Assembly (NCBI RefSeq): GCF_030867095.1
Contig: NC_081824.1
Coordinates: 124,132,162-124,196,161, forward strand
Length of the DNA: 64,000 bases
Source: Alligator mississippiensis
Taxonomy: Eukaryota; Chordata; Crocodylia; Alligatoridae
Direction of reading: 5' to 3'
Shown: in pieces, positions 26,901 through 36,388 of the stretch
How positions within the stretch are numbered: the stretch's first letter is position 1
Layout of the letters: every line of letters starts with the position of its first letter
The notes under the pieces: model-generated
Databases searched by the model: none
What the model was told of the DNA's origin: nothing
The model's input: the letters and a program-made list of their open reading frames with translations, nothing else
Made by a program: the position numbers and the translations under genes

Positions 26901-27984
26901 TAAAGGTTCCCATGAGCTTGTTTGCCCAATATGGGCCATGTGTTTTATCGTCATGCTCAGCGTTGGCTGCATTTAATCAGCTTCACAGTTGATTTCCATT
27001 ACTGAATGCATGCTGGTTTTGGCAGCAGTTAAACGATAGCCAATGTATGTAACGAGGTTTCCTGGTATGTAAATGTAAAATGAAGGGCCTTTTTTCCGCA
27101 TGCTGATTGGAGAAACAAACCTCATCTTGTATTTGAGTAAATACGAGATTTTCTTCAAAAAACAGATTGGGAATAAAAACAAGATATGGTTAGCAAGAAT
27201 GATAAGAAGAGCATTATACCACTATTCCTTTTCTCTGTATTAAACTGATTAATTTGTAGCTGGCAGCAATTTGCAATTTGATGGATCAAACCACTTTCTG
27301 TTGGCAAATGTTAATGTGAAATAAAATGGATCTGGGTAAGCAGAAGATGTTAGCAGTTATATGTGCTTTGAAGCTGTGGGGCAGAAATTAGATTAAATCC
27401 AGGAGTGCGTGGGGGGGCTCCCGCCACTGGGTGCAGCCCGGCGGAGAACCCAGGGCCCATGCCCCCCCTCCCCTCCCCTCCCCACCCCACCCCACCCGTG
27501 CTCTGGGATTGACCTGTCAATCAGGATTGATGGGTTGGTGACCACTGGTTTAGGCCATGCTTAACACAATCCAATCTGTGGATTTCTTGTTCTGCAATTT
27601 CCAGTACCTCTTAGCTGACAACGCTTTAAAAATGAACTTGAATGTAAGCCCTCTATTTACGAAAGCTTGTGCTATACATCCTTGATGTAGTAAGTCTGTA
27701 AAGACACAAGTTTACTGTATTTTCCATCCATTGTTGAGTTTGATAAATTTCTTCCTTTATTTTTTGACTCAAGACAAACTTAGCAATGCAGACTACATTT
27801 CTAAAGCTGTTCTCTTTAATACCTTACAGGGTGTGACAAAGTTTGTCTTGGGTATTCAGTTACAGTTAATCATGGCAATGCTGTATAGGCAGGAGGCAGA
27901 GTAGAGTTGCACCTTATAGATTAAAAAAAAATAATTTAAGAAAAAGTTAACGTAATAACTATTTGCAGTATAACAAAACCAGAA

Positions 27985-28022
<38 letters not shown>

Positions 28023-28231
28023 CTCAGTATAGTGATCTCTGCATCTCAATAGATTGATGAATACCTGTGTGTTTATATATATTTTGAAATTACTCAGTTT
28101 ATATAAGAACTATTGATGTGTACAGCACTGGGTTTTCTTTTCTTTTTTTCTTTAAAGGAGCTATTGTGGAGCCTTCTGCTGGAATTCCACAGAAAACCAA
28201 AAAAATGAGTACATCCTCTGGAAAAAACTAG
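14879..28231 (+). CDS. ZC2HC1B: ZC2HC1B (FAM164B), zinc finger C2HC-type protein, six coding exons
   Basis: Exons 14879-14943, 17653-17772, 19975-20113, 23478-23608, 24894-24993 and 28158-28231 join in one frame with GT-AG introns. They give about 208 residues, close to the length I recall for mammalian ZC2HC1B (~220). Finger 1 is [20 protein letters not shown] (residues 9-28), finger 2 CPYCSRRF...RHINFC (about residues 112-131); both are C-x2-C...H-x4-C. Between them lie [28 protein letters not shown] and a [12 protein letters not shown] proline run, all hallmarks of the ZC2HC1 family. Its position between LTV1 and PLAGL1 picks 1B over 1A or 1C. The molecular role of the family is poorly known. 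The first exon was not found. Confidence 0.93.
14990..15355. mobile_element. Palindromic non-autonomous DNA element (family P1), copy 1
   Basis: Core inverted repeat: CTCTGCAGCAGGATAGTACT pairs with AGCACTATCCTGCTGCAGAG around a short AT loop. Outer parts TAAACTCCAGG/AATAAACTC and ATGTAGATGCACCC recur in a second copy at 44775-45160. No coding capacity. Confidence 0.65.
15715..15748. repeat. (TG)n microsatellite
   Basis: Simple TG run interrupted once by GG. Confidence 0.9.
16208..16457. mobile_element. hAT-type MITE with perfect 8-bp TSD
   Basis: Ends CAGGAGTGGCCAAGC and GTTGACCCCCACTG are inverted repeats. Both flanks carry GACTAGGT exactly (16200-16207 and 16458-16465). 250 bp, no transposase. 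Confidence 0.88.
17066..17300. mobile_element. GTCTATATGAG / TGCACAGTAGC MITE (family P2), copy 1
   Basis: Dense in TGCACAGTA, TACTGCACAGTAGC and ACTAAATGACTGCAC words that also fill the copy at 63337-63603, in opposite orientation. Begins TACGTCTATATGAG. Confidence 0.65.
17653..17772 (+). CDS. ZC2HC1B: ZC2HC1B exon, end of finger 1 and basic linker
   Basis: CCCAG|ATGAGG acceptor and AAG|GTATTT donor, 40 codons. Reads [20 protein letters not shown], then [20 protein letters not shown]. The ATG here is an internal Met, not the start, because finger 1 is split across this intron. Confidence 0.93.
17950..18338. mobile_element. DNA transposon family P3, copy 1
   Basis: Ends AAGGCCCCTGCCA at the left and its inverted form TGGCAGGGACCT at the right. 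Shares ATCAATTAATGGC, AAGCTATTCCA and GGCATGGCAG blocks with the copy at 44308-44653. No coding capacity. Confidence 0.7.
18760..19450 (-). mobile_element. Probable Penelope-like retroelement 3' fragment (GIY-YIG type)
   Basis: The minus strand ends with the widespread reptile repeat motif TCTAATAAAAGATATCAGAT and CCTGATGAAGGGTACTTG. Upstream the translation resembles [20 protein letters not shown] followed by a conserved-looking tail, suggestive of the C-terminal GIY-YIG region of Penelope-like elements. The copy is decayed. The family assignment is from memory and moderate. Confidence 0.45.
19461..19484. repeat. (CA)n microsatellite
   Basis: About twelve CA units inside the decayed retroelement region. 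Confidence 0.9.
19975..20113 (+). CDS. ZC2HC1B: ZC2HC1B exon with [10 protein letters not shown] and polyproline
   Basis: GTTACAG| acceptor, CCAG|GTCTGT donor. Includes [20 protein letters not shown] and [11 protein letters not shown]. It ends with one base that forms Asp with the next exon (G|AC), restoring the family DYIQCPYC junction. Confidence 0.94.
20279..20341. repeat. Two-copy 31-bp tandem duplication
   Basis: AATCTGTAGTACAGCTGTAA occurs twice in direct order, 31-32 bases apart, with nearly identical flanks. Confidence 0.8.
20686..21023. mobile_element. hAT-type element with perfect 8-bp TSD
   Basis: Left end TAGGGACCAACTTAATTCAT and the reverse complement of the right end TATGGATCTGCCTAAATCAT are inverted repeats. 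Flanks are GTAATTAC at 20678-20685 and 21024-21031. 338 bp, GC-rich interior, no transposase. Confidence 0.87.
21099..22464. mobile_element. DNA transposon (family P4: ATATTTACTCAAATCTAAG termini), split by CR1
   Basis: Left ATATTTACTCAAATCTAAGA and right (reverse complement) GTATTTACCCAAATCTAAGA are inverted repeats. A subterminal hairpin ATTCTATATAC/GTATAGAAT lies near the left end. A CR1 3' fragment is inserted at 21283. The GC-rich C/T tract interior produces spurious long frames. Confidence 0.7.
21283..21857 (-). mobile_element. CR1 LINE 3' fragment nested in a DNA transposon
   Basis: Minus-strand translation gives [37 protein letters not shown] and [20 protein letters not shown], the CR1 ORF2 C-terminus. 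The 3' end shows TTCATAGTTTCATAG repeats. Severely 5'-truncated. Confidence 0.9.
22980..23138 (+). mobile_element. MIR SINE
   Basis: Core words TTTTATAGATGGGAAAA, GGGCACAAGGAAGTGA and GTTGAACCCAGTCACC follow the MIR consensus order (ACAGATGAGGAAACTGAGGC, then a B-box-like tail). Old and diverged. Confidence 0.8.
23478..23608 (+). CDS. ZC2HC1B: ZC2HC1B exon with C2HC finger 2
   Basis: TGCTTAG| acceptor, CTG|GTAAGT donor. Reads [20 protein letters not shown], then [20 protein letters not shown]. All four zinc ligands are present. Confidence 0.95.
23770..23835 (-). mobile_element. CR1-like 3' end remnant
   Basis: GGACTGGAAGGGGCCTCCTGG followed by AAGTCCAGTCTCCTG resembles the conserved CR1 3' end. 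Only a short remnant; may be chance. Confidence 0.35.
24894..24993 (+). CDS. ZC2HC1B: ZC2HC1B exon, C-terminal region
   Basis: TTATTAG| acceptor, CAG|GTAAGA donor. Reads [20 protein letters not shown], then [13 protein letters not shown]. Ends in phase 1 and joins the last coding exon. Confidence 0.88.
25081..25905. mobile_element. GC-rich hAT-type element in ZC2HC1B intron
   Basis: Ends CAGGGGTCGGCAACCCCTGG and CGTTGCCTACCCCTG. Flanks CTCTAAAA and CTCTCGAA match at 6 of 8. The interior is an inverted array of GGAGC/CTGGGCTGC words that opens long frames on both strands (up to 236 codons); these are compositional, not genes. Confidence 0.78.
25932..26270. mobile_element. Second hAT-type fragment, one recognisable end
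   Basis: Begins CAGGGATCAGCAACATTTTT, a close cousin of the adjacent element's terminus. No matching right end was found, so it is probably truncated. Confidence 0.45.
26325..26505. mobile_element. Hairpin element family P5, copy 1
   Basis: A near-perfect hairpin CTTTAACTAAAGCTCAT / ATGAGCTTTAGTTAAAG (loop TTG) is followed by GCCATTTTGAAATGCAGGGA and CACTGAATACACA, which recur at 47810-47975. Confidence 0.65.
26940..27155. mobile_element. Fragment of family P4 DNA transposon
   Basis: The right end CATCTTGTATTTGAGTAAAT matches the right terminus seen at 22464. No left terminus identified. Confidence 0.4.
27989..28020. repeat. (AT)n microsatellite
   Basis: Sixteen or so uninterrupted AT units. 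Confidence 0.92.
28158..28231 (+). CDS. ZC2HC1B: ZC2HC1B last coding exon
   Basis: TTTAAAG|GA acceptor. Reads [24 protein letters not shown], stop TAG at 28229-28231. A strong donor AGG|GTAAGA follows at 28246-28247, so the 3' UTR may be spliced further. Confidence 0.85.
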
Positions 28232-29173
28232 TCCAGCAGATTTAGGGTAAGAAATACTATTTACTTGAACAGTATAAGAAGATTAAATAGCTTGCCAGAT
28301 TTCCTAGCTTTGGTATCCATATGGTGTATACCCAATATAGGAAATAACTGAGAGAGAGAATTTCAGAGTCCAAAAGAAGGCTGTGTTTACTAAAGAACTT
28401 GAGCTTTGTCAAGTGTTGGGTTGTTAGGAAACTTTTCACTGTAAATTGCTAGTGTTTTCTGCCTGTGTCTTCAGATAACGAAACAAAAGCTTTGAGTGGT
28501 ATGAATCATCTTATAGTCTTTAAAGGAATATTCCCTCTGAAATTTCACAGAAACCTCCAGTTTATGTTTGCCCAGGGGGTCATGTGAAAGAGCATTCAAT
28601 GTAAATAAAATTGGAAGTAATAAGTTTACACTAAGTTGAATGTCATATATAATATAAACGTCCTTAATACAGAGATTTAGGGATAGAGTTATTAAACAAA
28701 AGTGCCTGAGTGAGGGACCTAAAGGATCTCCAAAAAGGGGGAGGGTATGAGTGCACAACGAAGAATCTCAAGTAGGGAACAAAACCTTCCACTTTCAATG
28801 GGAAATTAGTAGAGTAATTTTTATAACAAGACGGGGCAACACAATCAGTTTGATTTCAAACTATTAAAGGGGGTCAGTGGGTGGGTGGATGTGTGTGCGT
28901 GCACACTGGTAATTTCTACCCCAGGCCTAAGTGACAAAAATTACCATATTTACCTGAATTTAAGTGACAGCCCTTCAATATTTAGATGCTATACATAGAA
29001 AATTTATGAGTTTATCATAATTTTCCATGTATAAAATTTAATTATTGGAAAGTTATCTTAAGTTTGTCGCCTCCACTGCTGCAGTGGGGAAGGCTGTGGT
29101 GGGGAGGCAGGCACTGGGGGAGACAGTAGAGGGGCAGAATGAGGGGGAAAATGGGGGATAGTAGGTGGGCAGG

Positions 29174-31658
29174 AGATTCATAGATTCATAGATGTTAGGG
29201 TCGGAAGGGACCTCAATAGATCATCAAGTCCGACCCCCTGCATAAGCAGGAAAGAGTGCTGGGTCTAGATGACCCCAGCTAGATACTCGTCTAACCTCCT
29301 CTTGAAGACCCCCAGGGTAGGGGAGAGCACCACCTCCCTTGGGAGCCCGTTCCAGACCTTGGCCACTCGAACTGTGAAGAAGTTCTTCCTAATGTCCAAT
29401 CTAAATCTGCTCTCTGCTAGCTTGTGGCCATTGTTTCTTGTAACCCCCGGGGGCGTCTTGGTGAATAAATCCTCACCAATTCCCTTCTGTGCCCCCGTGA
29501 TGAACTTATAGGCAGCCACAAGGTCGCCTCTCAACCTTCTCTTGCGGAGGCTGAAAAGGTCCAGGTTCTCTAGTCTCTCCTCGTAGGGCTTGGTCTGCAG
29601 GCCCTTGACCATACGAGTTGCCCTTCTCTGGACCCTCTCCAGGTTATCCGCATCCTTCCTGAAGTGTGGCGCCCAGAATTGCACGCAGTACTCCAACTGC
29701 GGTCTGACCAGCGCCCTATAGAGGGGAAGTATCACCTCCCTGGACCTATTCGTCATGCATCTGCTGATGCACGATAAAGTGCCATTGGCTTTTCTGATGG
29801 CTTCGTCACACTGCCGGCTCATGTTCATCTTGGAGTCCACTAGGACTCCAAGATCCCTTTCCACCTCTGTGCCACCCAGCAGGTCATTCCCTAGGCTGTA
29901 GGTGTGCTGGACATTTTTCCTCCCTAGGTGCAGCACTTTGCATTTCTCCTTGTTGAACTGCATCCTGTTGTTTTCTGCCCACTTGTCCAACCTATCCAGG
30001 TCTGCCTGCAGCTGTTCCCTGCCCTCCAGCGTGTCCACTTCTCCCCATAGCTTTGTGTCATCTGCAAACTTGGACAGAGTACATTTGACTCCCTCGTCCA
30101 AGTCGCTGATGAAGACATTAAAGAGTATCGGTCCAAGGACCGAACCCTGCGGGACCCCACTGCCCACACCCTTCCAGGTTGAGACCGACCCATCTACCAC
30201 AACTCTTTGGGTGCGACCCTCTAGCCAATTCGCCACCCACCGGACTGTGCAGTCATCCACGTCACAGCCTCTTAGCTTGTTCACCAGTATGGGGTGGGAT
30301 ACCGTATCGAAGGCCTTCCTGAAGTCTAAGTATACGACATCCACCCCTCCTCCTGTGTCCAGGCGTTTCGTAACCTGGTCATAGAAAGAGACTAGGTTGG
30401 TCAGGCACGATCTGCCCGCCACAAACCCATGCTGGTTTCCCCTCAGCATAATTTGCCCTGCCGGGCTCTCACAAATGTGAGCCTTGATAATTTTTTCAAA
30501 GACTTTACCAAGGATGGAGGTGAGACTGACTGGCCTATAGTTGCCCGGGTCCTCCTTCCTCCCCTTCTTGAAAATGAGGACCACGTTAGCCCTTTTCCAG
30601 TCTTCTGGGACTTGGCCCGTGCGCCACGAGCGTTCAAATATTCCCGTCAGTGGCTCTGCAATGATGTCGGCCAGTGCCTTCAGCACCCTCGGATGGAGCC
30701 CATCCGGGCCTGCCAACTTAAAGGCATCCAGTTCTTCCAAGTGACTCTGCACCACCTCAGGATCTACGTATGGAAGTCTGGCGCCTTGCTGCTGCCTCTC
30801 TACCACCCCAGTGAGAGACTTGTCGTGCCCCTCACTTAGGAACACTGAGGCAAAGAACTCGTTGAGGAGTTCAGCCTTGTCCCACTGTCTGTCACCAATT
30901 GTTTCTGCCCATTTAGCAGGGGTCCTATTCCTCCCTGGGCCTTCCTTTTACTCCCAATATATCTAAAAAACAATTTCTTGTTGTCTTTTACTTGGGTTGC
31001 CATCCTCAGCTCCATGGTAGCTTTGGCCCGCCTAACTGCCTCCCTACAAGCACGAGCAGAGGAGGTATATTCATCTTTAGTGATCTCCCCTGTTTCCACT
31101 TTTTACGTGCTCCCCTTTTGGCCCTTAGGCTGACCTGGATTTCTCTGGTCAGCCATGGAAGCCTCCTGGCCCCTTTCCCTCTTTTGCCTCGCTCGGGGAT
31201 CGTCTTGCTTTGTGCCCGAAGGATCGTTTCCTTTAGGCACAGCCACCCTTCTTGGGCTCCCATCCCATCAAAACTCCTACTCTGCAGTGCTTCCTTGACG
31301 AATCGCCCGAGTGCATTGAGATCAGCTTTCCTAAAGTCTAGCACTTTCACCCTACTAGTTACCTTACCCACTCGCCGTCTTAGGTTGAATTCTATTATAA
31401 GGTGATCACTGTCCCCCAAATGGCTACCGATCTGGAGGTCCCCTACCATGTCATCTCCCGTTGCCAATACCAGATCCAGTATGGCATTCCCCCTAGTGGG
31501 ACCATGCACCTCCTGTGTCAGGTGGAGGTCCTGTACACAGGTTAGAAACCTGCGTGAGCGATGGGACCTTGCTGTCTGCGTCTCCCAGCAGATGTCCAGG
31601 TAGTTTAGGTCCCCCATGACTACCGCCTCTTTAGCTTTTATGGTCTCCGAGAGTTGCC
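29174..31658 (-). mobile_element. CR1 LINE, 5'-truncated, young
   Basis: Near-identical subfamily to the 52-kb copy. Reverse transcriptase motifs [26 protein letters not shown] and FADDTKLWG read in one minus frame 30845-29265 (526 codons). The endonuclease C-terminal half and linker occupy other frames at 30836-31650, so at least two frameshifts exist. 5' truncation is near AACTCTCGGAGACC. The 3' end has two copies of TTCATAGA. Confidence 0.93.
29265..30845 (-). CDS. CR1 ORF2 reverse transcriptase and C-terminal domain
   Basis: 526 codons open without a stop, carrying finger, palm (FADD) and thumb motifs and ending DEYLAGVI. Relative to the 52-kb copy only scattered substitutions are visible, for example SDLDEGVKC against SDLDVGVKC. 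Confidence 0.88.
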   Translation of the reverse strand: MFLSEGHDKSLTGVVERQQQGARLPYVDPEVVQSHLEELDAFKLAGPDGLHPRVLKALADIIAEPLTGIFERSWRTGQVPEDWKRANVVLIFKKGRKEDPGNYRPVSLTSILGKVFEKIIKAHICESPAGQIMLRGNQHGFVAGRSCLTNLVSFYDQVTKRLDTGGGVDVVYLDFRKAFDTVSHPILVNKLRGCDVDDCTVRWVANWLEGRTQRVVVDGSVSTWKGVGSGVPQGSVLGPILFNVFISDLDEGVKCTLSKFADDTKLWGEVDTLEGREQLQADLDRLDKWAENNRMQFNKEKCKVLHLGRKNVQHTYSLGNDLLGGTEVERDLGVLVDSKMNMSRQCDEAIRKANGTLSCISRCMTNRSREVILPLYRALVRPQLEYCVQFWAPHFRKDADNLERVQRRATRMVKGLQTKPYEERLENLDLFSLRKRRLRGDLVAAYKFITGAQKGIGEDLFTKTPPGVTRNNGHKLAESRFRLDIRKNFFTVRVAKVWNGLPREVVLSPTLGVFKRRLDEYLAGVI

Positions 31659-32491
31659 CACATCCTGGAGGTGGGAAGGCAGTAGCGAAACAGGTGGGGG
31701 GGGAGGCAGTTGGGGGGGGGGTCAAGCAGCTTGATCCCTGCACCTTGCCCCTCACCCACATTTTGCCCCCTGCCACCTGTCCATCCCACAACTTGCCCCC
31801 CCCTTGTGCCTGGCCCCCCCTTTAGCCTCAGACCCCCTGCCTACCCCTCCTACTTAACTCCCCCATCACCTCTGTCCCCTGACTTGCCTCCCCTCCTACC
31901 CTGCCACTTCCCTTTGTTCCAACACCAGCAGGCTCCATCCCCGCTTCAGCCCAGGGCACCGAGCATGTGCTTGCTCTGGCCCCAGCCCAGCTCAGTACGA
32001 GCAGCAGCGGCAGCGGCATTGCTGTGTCAGCTCCAGTCCCAGCTCTGGGGCCCAGATGGAGGTGCTGCCTTCAGCACTGCTACCAGACTGGAAGATGGGG
32101 AGAAGAAGCGAGTCAGGGCAGAAGCTGGAGCTGCAACAGCTGCTTGTCCCCCTACCTTATACTCAATTCCAAGATGAGCTTTTTTCCCTTGTGTTAAATG
32201 GGGGGGATTTACTTTGTCTTGGAATCGAGTAAATTGAAGCACAATTCACAAGCCTTAAAGCAATCAGTTAAAGTAGAAAAATGTTTTGTTTTTTTTTAAT
32301 TGACACTGTAGTTAAGGTTTTTAACATTTTCATGTGGTTCATAGGTGGTTTCTAAGAGAGCAGTCATTCTGGTAAAACATTAATATGATTTCACTTTGTT
32401 TAAACTTTATTTTATTAGGAAGAAAAAAGTAATTTTACAAAATATTTGTTCTACTACAAGGCATAGGTAAATGTCACTTTACTGTTTCCAG

Positions 32492-32680
32492 GCAGCCGAT
32501 GCAGAGCAGAAAGTAAAGTGGTAGGTCACCAAGGACTTGGTATGGCTTTACTTCTATAACATCACTCCTGAAGATCCTAGGAAGCTGTTCCATCTGTATT
32601 CCAAGCATTGCAGAGCTTAAGACATGGAAGAAGCCTGTGTGATAACAATGACAATAAAATAAGCAAAACACATTTCATGA
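32492..32680 (+). other. Candidate spliced 3' UTR exon of ZC2HC1B
   Basis: A good pyrimidine tract and acceptor (TTTACTGTTTCCAG at 32478-32491) precede non-coding sequence with an AATAAA at 32653-32658. The donor at 28246 in the last coding exon lacks any other obvious partner. This is inference only; RNA data would decide. Confidence 0.25.
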
Positions 32681-33618
32681 CCTGCTCAATCCCTTGTCCA
32701 GCCCCCTTGGGGTATACATTTTTTACTGTGTCCTTTTGAAGCATAATTGATTTTTTTTTTCCTTTCCAAATGATTTACCTTTTATGACTGGCTAAAGGAG
32801 GCTACTTTTAAGATAATTTAAAATCATTTTTTTGGTTGAAAACCTTTATTTTAGTTAAGAAGTCCAGTGGTGTAAATAACATTTTGCACATTTGGATGCA
32901 TACAGCATTTTTTTTTTCAAACTACTTCAAATATGCTTGTCTGGATCTTGGATGACTTGCACTCATCAGGTGACAGCAAGAAGCATCAAATAAACCATGT
33001 CAGAAGAATTCTTGACACCAAGAATGTTTTATATAGACCTTTCTGCATGCTTCTGCTGGTTCTCTTTGCTTCTGCTATTTTGGCAGTTTCAAGCTGTAGC
33101 TATTGGCAAGCGCTCCAGAGTTGTGTATTCTCAGTTTCTGGTTTGTAAACTGTGAATCTTAGTCATACACTTAATGGAATCTTTCAGTAAAGAAAGAAAA
33201 TAGTTAACTTAAAAAACATGTTGTGGCTCAGCTCTGATGACCTTCATTTTCTTATTCATTTTTTTTTTCTGTATATGCAAACTTAACTCTTATAAGTGTA
33301 ATCACCAGTTCAGACTGGAAGACATTTTCCCCATGTTTTTATCCTATCATTTTTCTACTACTCTTTCTTTGCTCCTTTTGTTTATTGGTTGTGTTATAAT
33401 GACCATGTATTTGTTGTAATGCATTGATTTCAGCCCAGTGATTTCTAATAGTTGTCTTTTAATTAAAAAAAAAAAAAAATAAAGCCAAAGAAACTTTTTC
33501 TTATAGAAAATGTCCATAAGCTAAACAAAACCCCCAAAATAATTATTGTACAACTCCAAGTAGGGTACAACAGTAGTAAATAGTGCAGACCATGTATTAG
33601 AGTTTTGTTAATGAGGAT

Positions 33619-33718
33619 TTTTATTTTAAAATATCTCGTTCTTGAACACAGGTAGGCTAAACTTACCATGGTAAGTTTAGCCTACCTGTGTTCAAGAACG
33701 AGATATTTTAAAATAAAA
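33619..33718. repeat. Perfect 100-bp palindrome, no spacer
   Basis: Two 50-bp arms are exact reverse complements around CCATGG (centre between 33668 and 33669). The left arm ends GGCTAAACTTACCA; the right begins TGGTAAGTTTAGCC. A related TTAAACTTACCATGA lies at 33759-33773. It does not belong to any TIR family seen here. Confidence 0.97.
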
Positions 33719-33719
33719 T

Positions 33720-34185
33720 AATTTCCTGTTAACAGAAAATGAATCAAGAATAACATATTAAACTTACCATGACATTTCGGACTAGACTCCAAACCACACT
33801 GAGAATTCACAGCAATAGGACTGGTAAAGATGAAAAAGAATATTTAAATGGGAGTAGTCCATAAAATGAAACCAGTCAAGACCAGAGAAAGATGAATGCT
33901 TTGGAGTGCTCAAGTGGACATGGAATGGACAGTGGGGTCTACCCACAGCTACATGGTCTACTGGAATTAATGCAGGTTTAACTTCTCCTTATAAAAAACA
34001 TTTTATTCTCAGTGACATAACATCCTCTTAACATTTTTCCTAGATTTATGGAGTTTACATGACTTTTCATAGTGTGTACTATGAATATATTGCAATTCAG
34101 TTTCCTTCAGTTTGTTTAATAATTTCTTTCCAGTGGTGTTAATTATGTTGGTTAGCTGTCATCTAGCACTTTACATGTGTGGATT
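33720..34185. other. Intergenic spacer between ZC2HC1B and PLAGL1
   Basis: AT-rich, no gene or clear repeat recognised. Confidence 0.5.
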
Positions 34186-34189
34186 TCCA

Positions 34190-34395
34190 AGAATGAATAA
34201 ATAAGTGGTATTACAGATGGAACAAGCAAGGCTCTGAGAGAAATCTTGATCCAAGATGAAATATCTTGATCCAAGTTCATACAAAAGGTTGGTAGCAGAG
34301 CTGAACACATTCTCTTTTTCAGTCTGATGGCCTGTCCCATGGGCCTGACTACCTCTGGAAAGTCTTTCTCTCCAGTCACTGAGTAGGATGCCGTA
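34190..34395 (+). mobile_element. MIR-like SINE remnant
   Basis: ATTACAGATGGAACAAGCAAGGC, with GGTTGGTAGCAGAGCTGAA, recalls the MIR core. Contains an internal direct repeat ATCTTGATCCAAG. Diverged. Confidence 0.5.
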
Positions 34396-34399
34396 CTTT

Positions 34400-36160
34400 G
34401 AAAATTCAGGCCCACTTATTAGGTCAGAAGTATGGTTGGAGATGTTTCCTCTGGCATCTCAAAACCAATAATGGTGGACACTAAGGACATTATTGAATAA
34501 GGGATCTATCACTCTAGATGTATTCAGTTCAATCCTGTCCCTCTATAGCATCCATTTCTCCCACTGTCATAGACAGAATGCTGGACCTAATACAGCACTT
34601 CTTAAGTAAAAGTAGACTTTCATTTCTAATGAAGTTAAGCTCAAGAAAATGAGTTCAGCCAATTGGAGCTACCCTCACAGAATCTCACAGGCTTATGTGC
34701 AGTTGGGGACTCTTGTACAGAAGTAAGGTTTTCTAGTATATTTGGGAAATGTTAACCTTCCCCTGTTCACTCCATTTAGCAGCTCCATCACAATTTTTAC
34801 ATACGCACAGAGGGGGAAGGGAGGGGGGAGACAAAAAGACAAATGTAAATGGACTGTTTAAAAAAAAGACAGTTAGCAAACCCATAGCAGGGATTGCCAA
34901 AATCAGAAGCAGAGCACAAAAGGAGAAATATATGTTTTAAATGTATGTTAGATTACACTGCTTGTTTGGGTACCTAAATGTGACACTATTCCATCCTGCT
35001 TGAGTCTCTTAAATAGCATTAATGCAAAAGGTGGATGGGTTCTTAGTGTTTTTGGTGACTTAACCTTAATACTAAGATGTTTGTAGGTGCATTAACAGTT
35101 TTTCAGGGACCTGAACAGATTTCTGATACCAGGAATAGGATCTGGTATCAATGTAAAAAAATCTGCCTAGAAGACATGAAAATATATACTATAGTTCCTC
35201 CTTACCCAGACTCAGGGAATCAGATCCTACTCACTGGCTGTAATGGAAACTGGTCCCAGGAAGTGCATTCCTGACTTGTACTTAAAGTTTTATTAGAGCC
35301 GAAAGCCTTACTGCCTGCAAAGGCATGCAGATTCGATATTTGCCTGATTTCTCTCATGAAGACATGGCAGACTTTCAGTTAAGCAGCACCAATTAACATA
35401 GCAAGTGTTGCATATTAAAACCAGCTCAGCTCTGCTCTGTAGAAATTATTTTATTGTAAAGTATAAGTTTTACAAACTACAGGGAGATATTACAGAGAGA
35501 AAATGTTAAGACTTAAAATCTAAAATGGGAATATGAAAATTGATTGAGGTAATTTGTCCTATTGTGCTGTATTGCATTAAAGTGGCTTGTAGGTTCGTAG
35601 AAGAGTGAAAAGACCTATTACTTTATTAAGTGAATTGCAGCACCACTGGTGGATATAATAGTTTCTGATCCACAGAGAATATAGGTTTGCTACAGCAATC
35701 AGCTTCGTATCTGAGGCTGTTGGGATAAAGCATTTAGCTTTGGAAGTCACTACTTCAATCCCCCATCAAAAGTTAAATCACAAGAATTTGAGAGAAACCA
35801 CCAAAATACGCAGACATAATTAGGCAACTTATCCTGCTTGTTATTGAAAAAGGTTCATGATACGCAACTACTAACAAGTAGTGATTCAGTCTGAACCCAG
35901 AATAACAACTTATAGTACCGCTATATTGGGAAACTGGCAATACTGATGATGTGCGTAAGTATAGCAAAGGTAGGATAGATGCAAGGAAAAAAAAATAGAT
36001 GTTTCATCACTGGAGCAGGGGAGAAGGAAAGTGGTATGATGGTGAGCTCTGACAAAAACTAATATCCACTACCAGAAGCCTGGTTCTCAGACTGTTGATA
36101 TTTGACTACATACTAACCAGGATTAATGATGTAACTCAGGCTATTGATCCTTTAGGATCA
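34400..36160. other. Intergenic spacer, no gene seen
   Basis: AT-rich DNA with no exon or repeat that I could support. Confidence 0.45.
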
Positions 36161-36164
36161 GGGT

Positions 36165-36388
36165 GTATGTGCAAGAGGTCACCCACACCTCGAACACTTA
36201 TGTCTAGGCAGGAGGCTGGAGGACTTGAGGCTGCCCATCCCCACTTTAGGCCATTGAGAAAGAATCCAAAGGCCAGACCAAGTCCAGACATTCAGTGCCT
36301 CAGGGGCTGTAGTTACATGCACACCCAAGAATTGAACCCAGGTCCACTGCATGGCGCACAAGGAGTCTACCGCCAAACCACAGGGGAT
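36165..36388 (-). mobile_element. tRNA-derived SINE-like element
   Basis: On the minus strand the left part has an A-box-like TGGTTTGGCGGTAGACTCC and a B-box GGTTCAATTC about 35 bases on, followed by a non-tRNA body. No intact cloverleaf, so a SINE or tRNA-derived relic rather than a tRNA gene. Confidence 0.5.

Larger units (their letters stand above)
28941..32240. mobile_element. Family P4 DNA transposon split by a CR1 LINE
   Basis: Left terminus CCATATTTACCTGAATTTAA, right (reverse complement) CAATTTACTCGATTCCAAGA. A subterminal hairpin CTATACATAGAAAA / TTTTCCATGTATAA parallels the copy at 21099. CR1 occupies 29174-31658. Remaining interior is GC-rich C/T tract. Confidence 0.65.

Noticed and set aside
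36320-36388. Functional tRNA gene
   Set aside because: A- and B-box-like words exist, but no proper acceptor stem or anticodon arm; fits a SINE head.
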